Positions 13,958 through 21,373 of a stretch of 35,368 nucleotides of DNA are shown in pieces (positions within the stretch are counted from its first letter, which is position 1; the number at the start of each line of letters is the position of its first letter). The stretch covers positions 1-35,368 of the forward strand of contig JBJHCR010000017.1 of assembly GCA_050486105.1 (NCBI GenBank). The letters are read 5' to 3'. Made by a program: the position numbers and the translations under genes. The stretch is from JAEXNA01 sp050486105 (lineage in GTDB: Bacteria > Vulcanimicrobiota > Xenobia > Xenobiales > JADMJV01). Under the pieces are notes generated by a model, which ran no database searches, was not told where the DNA came from, and was given only the letters and a program-made list of their open reading frames with translations.

Positions 13958-16366
13958 TTGCCTGTCGTACCTTCCCTAGAGGGTGAGAAGTATATAGACT
14001 TCAAAACCATGACCGCCTATCTGAAGGCGGTGGCCAAGGCCGCACCACATCTGGTTCGGGTGTTCTCCATAGGTAAATCTCTTGAAGGGCGACCTTTATT
14101 GGTGGCTGAAGTCACCAACAGGAACCTCAAGCAAGGCAAGGAGAAGCCGGGTCTCTGGGTCGACGGAGGACATCAGGGTTGGAACCTACTCGGCACCATG
14201 GCTTGCTTGGAACTCTTGCGGTTCCTGGTTTCAGGTCACGGTCGAGACGAGTTTCTCACTGATTTGGTGGATCACAACGCTTTCTACTTGGCACCCCGGT
14301 TGGTGCCGGATCAGATGGAGCTGTGTTTGGCCCACGGGGCGCTGGTTCCCCAACCTTGCGAAGCTACTGTGGCGGTCCAACCGCAGCCTCGTCAATTTCG
14401 GCAAGAGAACCCTTTGGGGGGCTGGAAACCATTCAAGCGCGATAGCCGGATTCTGGTTCCTAGGAACCCCGAGGACCGAGGGGGCCCTTTTTACGATCTC
14501 TATCGTCATTTGGACAGCTCCCGAGTGCAGGCTTTGGCCCCCAACGATTTTCCCAGTCTGACAACTAAGGACTCGGCTCAAATGTTGCTGCGGTTGGCAT
14601 CGAGTCGGGCAGTGTTCGAGTTCTTGCGCAGCTACCCCAACGTTTTCGGAGCGATTTCCACCACCGGCCCTGGGGAACGGCTGCAGGTGGTGGTCGATCA
14701 AGCTCACCGAGAACGTTTTCTCAGTTTGGGTCATCGTCTAGGAGAGCTAGCTGGTCTGCCGTGCACCACCGTTGAGCCCAACATTCGTGGAGGCGGTGGT
14801 TTTTTGAGTTGGACCTTCCAAGCCCTAGGGATCGTGTCCTTGGATTGCCAGTTGTGGTCCTTGCCCAAAGCCGCGGGGGTCACCGACCCCGAACCCTTGG
14901 ATCCTTTCGAGCTCGAGGAGACCCAGTGGCTCCAACTCTTGCGCTTTTGTGAAAGTGAGTTTCCTGAGCATGGATTTGCCGATTGGCAAACTGCTGAAGA
15001 GGCGGGTTTCGGTTCCGGTGAACGAGGCGGTTGGGATTGGAGCACATCTTGGCTCAACCCACCTCCAGGGCCCTACTTGAGTCGAGAACTCAAGAGATTT
15101 TCGCGATTGGCCTTGGGTTTGGCGGCCGCCGGGCCTCGCTTAGTAGTGGCACAGGCTCAGGAGAAAGTGGTGGGGTGGACCCCCGGCGAGTCAGGTTCAC
15201 CCGAGCCTTTGCGTCAGGTGAAGGTTCGCGTTGAGAACCGAGGTTATCTCCCCACCAATCCCTTGGGAAAGGCTCCGGGGTCGGGGGCTCATCTGAGAGT
15301 TCGGATCTCCAAAGGAGCTACTGAGAGGTTGATCGGCGAAGCAGATTCGGCACTCGGAGAGCTTCAAGGGTTAGGCTATTTCGAAGTGGAGGACGGTTGG
15401 CATCGTGAGCCCGGCTTTGGCTCGGATTTGCCTCACAGAGCAGTGGAGAAAGAGTTCTTGTTTCAAGGTACTTCGGAGGTGGAATTTGAAGTCTTCCACC
15501 CCTTGGCCGGCATGGATCGGATGAGCAGTCGGCCGAGTGCTCATCTGAGACCACCCTCCTTCAGCGGAGAAGCTCCCAGGAGAGCATCGGCGGTCGAGGA
15601 AGAGGAGTTGCCGGTGGAGGCCGATGCCTTCGAAGACGTGTTTCCTTCGTTCGAGGAACTCTACCCTGGACCGGAGCAAGGCAAGGACCTCGGTGGACCA
15701 CCCCCAAATGTTCCACCCAAGCCAACGTCTCAGCCCATCCCAGAGGCCCCGCCCAAGAGAGTTCAACCGGCGGCCCGTCCCAAGCCGGAGTTCTCCGAGT
15801 TCGACATCCCTCTGCCTCCAGACCCTGGGGATGTACGGCGTCCGCCAAAGGTAGAATTCCCGACTCTAGGTGGAGAAGATTCTGAAGCCCGCCGCTCCTC
15901 TGCGGGTCCCTTCCCGGCCGCTAAACCGGTCAAGGGAAGGGTCTTCGGCAGTCCTCCACAAAAACCCACCGGGGGCCTCCCTCTAGGGGTCAACCGAGAC
16001 CTAGCTGTTGACCCCCCAGCATCTCGACCCAAGGAGTCAGCCCCTTCCGTATCCTCAAGTACGGATTCGGATTTCTCTCCTCTTCCATTAGTTAAGGCAA
16101 CGGGCAAGACTTTCGAATCGCGCCGTCCGCAGCCTCCAGTCGATCCGAACGCGAGTTCGGAGGAGATTTTCGATTCTGAAGACACGTTTCAGCCCATGTT
16201 GCCCACGGCTGCCAAATCTGTCTCGGCCGAAACAAGGATTTTACCTCCCGACGAGGAGAGTGAACGTCCCTCAGCCCCTCCAGCTCGGCTAAGCAGGATG
16301 TCGGCTCCCCAGTTGCTGCGTCGTCAACGCGGTACCAAGGGTCAGGGAGACGCATTCCCGAGATGA
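13958..16366 (+). CDS. M14 carboxypeptidase-like protein lacking catalytic residues, with disordered tail
   Basis: The 802-aa protein begins with a recognisable M14 fold: a beta strand/helix opening, FSIGKSLEGRPLL, then WVDGGHQGWN where the zinc motif HxxE should be. H72 is kept, but the Glu position is Trp75. The PRLVPD segment matches the PRVNPDG region. The second zinc His, normally in SYHTYGG, is Thr236 (ISTTGPGE). The catalytic Glu, normally TTELWDLP, is Gln298 (LDCQLWSLP). The fold is therefore present but peptidase activity is very unlikely. Residues ~400-530 form a further beta-rich domain, and ~540-802 are a Pro/Ser/Glu-rich disordered tail ending in basic residues. The TTG start (AGGA 5 nt upstream) gives the full family N-terminus. 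It probably binds peptides or peptidoglycan, or serves as a scaffold. Confidence 0.85.
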   Translation: MPVVPSLEGEKYIDFKTMTAYLKAVAKAAPHLVRVFSIGKSLEGRPLLVAEVTNRNLKQGKEKPGLWVDGGHQGWNLLGTMACLELLRFLVSGHGRDEFLTDLVDHNAFYLAPRLVPDQMELCLAHGALVPQPCEATVAVQPQPRQFRQENPLGGWKPFKRDSRILVPRNPEDRGGPFYDLYRHLDSSRVQALAPNDFPSLTTKDSAQMLLRLASSRAVFEFLRSYPNVFGAISTTGPGERLQVVVDQAHRERFLSLGHRLGELAGLPCTTVEPNIRGGGGFLSWTFQALGIVSLDCQLWSLPKAAGVTDPEPLDPFELEETQWLQLLRFCESEFPEHGFADWQTAEEAGFGSGERGGWDWSTSWLNPPPGPYLSRELKRFSRLALGLAAAGPRLVVAQAQEKVVGWTPGESGSPEPLRQVKVRVENRGYLPTNPLGKAPGSGAHLRVRISKGATERLIGEADSALGELQGLGYFEVEDGWHREPGFGSDLPHRAVEKEFLFQGTSEVEFEVFHPLAGMDRMSSRPSAHLRPPSFSGEAPRRASAVEEEELPVEADAFEDVFPSFEELYPGPEQGKDLGGPPPNVPPKPTSQPIPEAPPKRVQPAARPKPEFSEFDIPLPPDPGDVRRPPKVEFPTLGGEDSEARRSSAGPFPAAKPVKGRVFGSPPQKPTGGLPLGVNRDLAVDPPASRPKESAPSVSSSTDSDFSPLPLVKATGKTFESRRPQPPVDPNASSEEIFDSEDTFQPMLPTAAKSVSAETRILPPDEESERPSAPPARLSRMSAPQLLRRQRGTKGQGDAFPR

Positions 16367-16449
16367 ACCTTGTGGCAGGGAGTTATAGGTTCTGAGGCGA
16401 TCAAAGCGGGAAAGACCAATGGGGACTTATTAAGAGGTAGAGTCAGGAA

Positions 16450-18045
16450 ATGTCAAAGAAGATCACCATAATCGGTGCAGGGCCTGGGGGCTTGGCCGCT
16501 GCGCTTCTCCTTCAGCATGCGGGATTCCAGGTCACCGTCGTCGAGCGAATGAAAAGAGTGGGAGGTCGAACCTCGGCTATAGAGGAGCAAGGGTTTCGGT
16601 TCGACCGAGGGCCAACGTTTTTTCTCTACCCTAGAATTCTCGAAGAGATTTTTGCCAGCATTGGTCGGGATCTGTACAGCGAGGTTCCCATGGTCCGCTT
16701 GGACCCGCAGTATCGACTGGTTTTCGGTAGGGACGGGTCTTTGGATGCCACCCACCAGGTGGAGATGATGCAGCAACAGATCTCCAAGTTTTCCCCCGAA
16801 GACGCCAAGCGCCTTCCCGATTTTTTGAATGAGAATCGTTGCAAGCTCGAGAATTTCGCCCCTATCCTGGAGTCCGAGTTCGGCAGCTGGACGAAACTGT
16901 TTTCCAAAGAGATGCTCCGGCTGTTACCCTTAGTCAGGCCGTGGCGCAATCTCGACAGCGATCTCAAGACTTTCTTCAAGGACCCCAGAATTCGACTGGC
17001 ATTCTCCTTTCAGTCCAAGTATTTGGGCATGTCGCCATTTCAATGTCCAAGCCTGTTCACCATACTGAGCTATCTCGAGTACGATCATGGAGTCTATCAT
17101 CCCATAGGTGGCTGCGCTCGGGTCTCCGAGAGGATGGCCGAGATCGCCGAAGAGATGGGGGTTGAGTTCCGTTTGGGTGAGGAAGTCCAGGAGGTCTTGT
17201 TCACCGGCCGCAGGGCGGTGGGCCTAGTGACCGATCAAGGCCGTTACGGGTTCGATGGCCTGGTAATCAATGCCGATTTTGCTCGGGCCATGACGCGTCT
17301 GGTTCCGGAAGACGTCCGTCCTCGTTGGAATGACCAGAAGATAGAAACCAGGAAATATTCTTGTTCGACCTACATGCTGTATCTAGGGGTTCGGGGCTCA
17401 GTGCCTGCAGCGCATCATACCATCTACTTCAGCAATAACTACGTCAAGAACATAGAAGATATCTCGGTCAATTATACTTTGCCTGATGATCCCAGCTTTT
17501 ATCTCGAAAACCCCTGTGTCACCGACCCGAGCTTGGCCCCCCAGGGAATGAGCAGCCTTTACTTGCTGGTCCCGGTGTCCCACCTTCATGAGAGGATCAA
17601 CTGGAATCAAGAAACCATGACTTTCCGAGAAGTGGCCTACGACCAACTCAAGAAAATAGGCCTAGGAGACGTACGTGAGCGGGTGGTTTTCGAAAAGGTG
17701 TTCACTCCTTGCGATTGGGCCAACGAGATGGAAGTCTATCGAGGTGCCACCTTTTCCATGGCCCATAACCTTCTTCAAATGCTTCATTTCCGTCCGCAGA
17801 ACCGATTCAGGGACCTTCAGGGGGTATATCTCGTAGGCGGAGGCACCCACCCCGGGAGTGGCTTACCGGTGATCTATTCCTCGGCGCGGATCTCGAGTGC
17901 TCTGCTCTGTGAGGACTTTGGTGTTCCAGCCACTTTTCGTCCTCAGGGAGGTCGCTTTATCCATACTCCTGCCCCCAAGGTGAACGGAGCCACGGAGTAC
18001 GGGAACGGAGCCCAACGAGGGGCCGACATGGCCTGCGGGAAGTAA
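16450..18045 (+). CDS. CrtI-family FAD-dependent carotenoid desaturase/oxygenase (first copy)
   Basis: The 531-aa flavoprotein has the N-terminal dinucleotide motif IIGAGPGGLAAALLLQHAG, the ERxxRVGGRT continuation, GFRFDRGPTFF (substrate/FAD region of the CrtI/CrtN family), and the C-terminal FAD motif GVYLVGGGTHPGSGLP. Family members desaturate phytoene or diapophytoene/squalene or oxygenate the terminal methyl group; the exact step cannot be fixed. Its stop (TAA 18043-18045) directly abuts the ATG of the aldehyde dehydrogenase, so the two are translationally coupled. A second family member lies one gene downstream. CAGGAA sits just before the ATG. In C30 carotenoid loci of other bacteria the same set (CrtN, CrtP, aldehyde dehydrogenase) converts squalene or diapophytoene to carotenoic acids. 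Confidence 0.92.
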   Translation: MSKKITIIGAGPGGLAAALLLQHAGFQVTVVERMKRVGGRTSAIEEQGFRFDRGPTFFLYPRILEEIFASIGRDLYSEVPMVRLDPQYRLVFGRDGSLDATHQVEMMQQQISKFSPEDAKRLPDFLNENRCKLENFAPILESEFGSWTKLFSKEMLRLLPLVRPWRNLDSDLKTFFKDPRIRLAFSFQSKYLGMSPFQCPSLFTILSYLEYDHGVYHPIGGCARVSERMAEIAEEMGVEFRLGEEVQEVLFTGRRAVGLVTDQGRYGFDGLVINADFARAMTRLVPEDVRPRWNDQKIETRKYSCSTYMLYLGVRGSVPAAHHTIYFSNNYVKNIEDISVNYTLPDDPSFYLENPCVTDPSLAPQGMSSLYLLVPVSHLHERINWNQETMTFREVAYDQLKKIGLGDVRERVVFEKVFTPCDWANEMEVYRGATFSMAHNLLQMLHFRPQNRFRDLQGVYLVGGGTHPGSGLPVIYSSARISSALLCEDFGVPATFRPQGGRFIHTPAPKVNGATEYGNGAQRGADMACGK

Positions 18046-19527
18046 ATGGCAGAAGCGGTTCACAGCTGTTTGTCCCGGGCTGAAAAGTCTTGGAAGAACA
18101 GCCCTATACGTCTGCGATTGGGACTTCTGGAACGCTTCCGCCATCGCCTGGTAGAGCGTCGGAGTGAGGTCTTGCAGCACCTGGCACGGGTTCGCTCGAA
18201 CTCTTCAAGGGCCGAACTCCAAGCCAGCGAACTGCTTCCTCTTCTCGATGCCTGCCGTTTCTTAGAACGGGAAGCGTCCCAAGCCTTGAGGCCCAAAAAC
18301 CTGGGTCGCTGGGGGCAGCCAGCTTGGCTGTGGGGCGTCGAGACCACCATCTATAGAGAAGCATTGGGACGAGTTCTGATCATTGGGCCGGGCAACTATC
18401 CCCTGTTTCTCCCCTTGGTTCAAGCGCTCGCTGCTTGGGCTGCGGGCAACTCCGTCCATTTGCAGTCCGCACCCGGAACCCTAGATCTTCACGAGTTTGT
18501 CCACCAGGTTTTTTGCTCGGTCGGGGGGCCTCCCGAAGTTTTTCAGCTTCTCGGAGAGTCTCATGAGGTAACTTCCACCGCCCTGGCGGAAGGGGTCCAT
18601 AAAGTGGTTCTAGTGGGCTCGGTGGAGACCGGGCGAAAACTCTTGCCGTTGGTAACTGAGACTCTGGTGCCAACGGTGGCTGAGCTTTCGGGTTGGGACT
18701 CCGTCTTCGTTCACCCTGAGGCCGAGGCGGACTTGGTTGGACGTGCGGTGGCCTTTGGCCTGTCCTTGAATGGAGGCAAGACCTGTGTGGCCCCCCGAAG
18801 AATCTTTTTCCGAGGAGACCCCACAGATTTCGAAACTTGCTTTCAAACGTCTTTGTCTACTCGTCCGTCGGTCTTGCTGACCGAAGAAGAGAGGTCCCTG
18901 ATTGCTGCCGAAGTCTCTCAGGGGGCCAGGGCTTTCCAGCCCGACCCTGGGAGCTTGGAACGGGGTCCGGTCTTGCTGAGTCGAGTAGGGGCCCATTGCC
19001 CATTGTTGAAGACCCCCCACTTCGGCTCTCTGGCGGTGCTCAGGGTGGTTGAAGACGACCAGCAGGCTTTAGCTGAAGCCAGAAAGTGCTCCATGGCTCT
19101 GGGCAGTTCGCTGTTCGGTCCTAGAGATTGGGCCGAAACTCTGGTGCACGAGGTGCCCGCCCAGATGGTTACGGTGAACGACCTGATCGTCCCCTCGGCC
19201 GATCCCAGGGTGCCTTTTGGAGGGGCCCAGGCTAGCGGCTATGGACGCATGCGGGGGCTTGAAGGACTTCTGGAAATGACTCAGACCAGGGTGGTGAGCC
19301 GACGAGTTGGGGGAAGCATGGATCACCTTGCCCCTCCCAGTGATCTCGATGAGACCATCTTGGATTCGTTTCTGGCTCTCAGCCACAGTGCTTCGGCTTG
19401 CGTTCGTTTTAGAGCATTTTGGGGGATGTTCGTGGCCATTGGCAAGGAGCGGATCAAGAAGCGACTCAGAGCACGGGGATGGATCCCGGGACCTGCTGAG
19501 GGTGTGGACAGGTCCGGAAACGGGTAA
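18046..19527 (+). CDS. Aldehyde dehydrogenase, likely carotenoid aldehyde oxidising
   Basis: The 493-aa protein is an aldehyde dehydrogenase superfamily member: NAD(P)-binding GSVETG near residues 192-197, the general base E213 in VAELSGW (usual form ELGGK), the catalytic thiol C247 in LNGGKTCVAPRR, and PFGGAQASGYGR near the C-terminus. The Glu-Cys spacing of 34 residues is exactly that of active ALDHs. A ~60-residue C-terminal extension is hydrophobic then strongly basic (KERIKKRLRARG) and could contact the membrane. Lying between two CrtI-family genes, with no gap to the first, it probably oxidises a carotenoid aldehyde (diaponeurosporenal-type) to the acid. NAD versus NADP use cannot be told. 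Confidence 0.9.
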   Translation: MAEAVHSCLSRAEKSWKNSPIRLRLGLLERFRHRLVERRSEVLQHLARVRSNSSRAELQASELLPLLDACRFLEREASQALRPKNLGRWGQPAWLWGVETTIYREALGRVLIIGPGNYPLFLPLVQALAAWAAGNSVHLQSAPGTLDLHEFVHQVFCSVGGPPEVFQLLGESHEVTSTALAEGVHKVVLVGSVETGRKLLPLVTETLVPTVAELSGWDSVFVHPEAEADLVGRAVAFGLSLNGGKTCVAPRRIFFRGDPTDFETCFQTSLSTRPSVLLTEEERSLIAAEVSQGARAFQPDPGSLERGPVLLSRVGAHCPLLKTPHFGSLAVLRVVEDDQQALAEARKCSMALGSSLFGPRDWAETLVHEVPAQMVTVNDLIVPSADPRVPFGGAQASGYGRMRGLEGLLEMTQTRVVSRRVGGSMDHLAPPSDLDETILDSFLALSHSASACVRFRAFWGMFVAIGKERIKKRLRARGWIPGPAEGVDRSGNG

Positions 19528-19606
19528 CCCTCCCCAAGACGGGCCCGGTATTCTGGGAACGCCAGCTTTAGGGCCTGCGGTCCCTAGCACAGACAAGGAG
19601 AATAGA

Positions 19607-21145
19607 GTGGACAACGTCATCGTCATAGGTTCTGGATTAGGGGGTCTGACGGCCGCCTGCACTCTGGCTGCTCGAGGGTATAAGGTTACGGTTTTCGAGA
19701 AGAACCCTTGGACCGGGGGGAAAGCTTGCGTTCTTGAAGAGCAGGGTTTTCGGTTTGACATGGGCCCCACGATTCTGACCATCCCTTCGGTCCTTGAGCG
19801 CGTTTTCGCTGAAGCCGGGGAAAAGATGGAGGACCACCTCGATCTTGTGCGTCTCGACCCTCAGTGGCGCTCGTTCTTCGATGATGCTTCGGTTCTGGAC
19901 CTCACCGAAAATATTGGAGCCATGCAGGAGAATCTGGCGAATTTCAGTGCTCACAGTTCCGACCCAGAGAACTATAAGCGGTTCTTGGTGGAGGCTCAGC
20001 GACTGCACGACATCACCAAAGATTTCTTTTTCTGGCGGCCCGTGGGGACGGTTTTTGATATCATCGACAAGAAGGCTCTGTTCAACCTGAACTCCCTCAA
20101 AAGTTTCTTGGCCATGCGGCCCCATCAATCCGTATTTGACTGTGTTCGCTCTTTTGTCAAAGACCAGCGAGTGGCGCAGATGCTGGACCACTTTGTGCAG
20201 TATGTGGGTTCTTCGCCCGAGGCCTCTCCTGCCGTGTTGTGCGGGATCGCCCATATGCAGACCCAAGAGGGAGTTTGGTACCCCATGGGCGGTACCCGGC
20301 AAGTTCCGGTCAAACTCAGGGAATTGGCCGAACGTCTCGGGGTGGAGTTCAGGACCGGCATCCGGGTGAAGACCATCACCCGGGACGGTGAGCGGGCCAC
20401 CGGAGTGGTCACCGAAGAAGGAGAGACCTTGAAGGCCGGGGCTGTCGTTTCTAATATGGATTCGGTGCGAACCCACCGAGAATTGCTGAGGGGTCGACCC
20501 TTGGCCAATTTCGAGGCCCGCCGGGATTATGAGCCCGCCTGCTCTGGCGTGGTCCTCTATCTGGGCCTGAATAAGCGTTACGAGCAGTTGGCCCATCACG
20601 ATTTTGTGTTCTCTCGAGATCCCGAAGAAGAGTTTCATCACATCTACGAACTAGGAGAGCCGGCCCCCGATCCTTCGGCTTATATCGCCGCTCCTGCGGT
20701 CACCGACCCTGCGGTGGCCCCCGAAGGTGGAGAGGCCCTCTATGTGCTGGTCCATACACCCTACCTCCGACCTCATCACGACTGGTCTAAGATGCTCCCG
20801 GGTTATCGCAAAGCCATTTTTGATAAGCTGGCCAAGGCTGCTGGAATGACGGACCTCGAGGACCGAATCGTTTTCGAACAAGTGCTGACCCCTCAGGACA
20901 TTCACGATCGCTACGCGGTGCTCAATGGAGCGATCTACGGGCTGGCCTCCCACGGGAAAGTGTCCGGTGCCTTCAAGCCCATCAACCGTTCTCCCGATGT
21001 GGAAGGCTTGTATCTGGCCGGAGGCTCCGCTCATCCCGGTCCGGGAATGCCCATGGCCATGATGAGCGGATGGATCGCCGCCGACGCTCTGGACACCGAC
21101 GGACTGGTAGAGAAAAGCGCCGTGCGCGTAGCCGCCGGCGCCTAA
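19607..21145 (+). CDS. CrtI-family FAD-dependent carotenoid desaturase/oxygenase (second copy)
   Basis: The 512-aa flavoprotein has VIVIGSGLGGLTAACTLA, EKNPWTGGKA, FRFDMGPTIL and a C-terminal LYLAGGSAHPGPGMPM, all diagnostic of the phytoene desaturase/CrtN/CrtP superfamily. The open frame runs 300 nt further upstream, but the GTG at 19607 is the true start: AAGGAG (19595-19600) is 6 nt upstream and the FAD motif begins within the first ten residues. It differs considerably from the copy at 16450, so the two should carry out different steps, for example desaturation and terminal-methyl oxygenation. The gap to the aldehyde dehydrogenase is 79 nt. No squalene/phytoene synthase is present in the window. 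Confidence 0.92.
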   Translation: MDNVIVIGSGLGGLTAACTLAARGYKVTVFEKNPWTGGKACVLEEQGFRFDMGPTILTIPSVLERVFAEAGEKMEDHLDLVRLDPQWRSFFDDASVLDLTENIGAMQENLANFSAHSSDPENYKRFLVEAQRLHDITKDFFFWRPVGTVFDIIDKKALFNLNSLKSFLAMRPHQSVFDCVRSFVKDQRVAQMLDHFVQYVGSSPEASPAVLCGIAHMQTQEGVWYPMGGTRQVPVKLRELAERLGVEFRTGIRVKTITRDGERATGVVTEEGETLKAGAVVSNMDSVRTHRELLRGRPLANFEARRDYEPACSGVVLYLGLNKRYEQLAHHDFVFSRDPEEEFHHIYELGEPAPDPSAYIAAPAVTDPAVAPEGGEALYVLVHTPYLRPHHDWSKMLPGYRKAIFDKLAKAAGMTDLEDRIVFEQVLTPQDIHDRYAVLNGAIYGLASHGKVSGAFKPINRSPDVEGLYLAGGSAHPGPGMPMAMMSGWIAADALDTDGLVEKSAVRVAAGA

Positions 21146-21373
21146 TGAGCAGGAACACGGATGATGCCCAGGAGCCAAAGGGTACCCGCCTCGTCTGGCG
21201 TCCTTGGCACCCGAAAAACGGAGACCCTCCGCTCGCTGCATTATGATCGAGCCTCCCAACGTCGTTGGGTCTCTGAGCTTTGCACTCGACGGGCTAGAGG
21301 CAACGCTGCTGGTGAGTCCACGAAAGCCGAAGGCGTTCCCACCGGACACCTTCGGCCCTCCTGAGCATCGCCT

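Noticed and set aside
19307..19606. Upstream extension of the second CrtI-family gene
   Set aside because: It overlaps the aldehyde dehydrogenase, lacks an SD, and would put 100 residues before the FAD motif; the GTG at 19607 has AAGGAG.
19637..20641. 334-codon open frame on the minus strand
   Set aside because: It lies wholly inside the second CrtI-family gene, which has clear FAD motifs; the composition (His/Gly/Gln-rich) is that of an antisense shadow.
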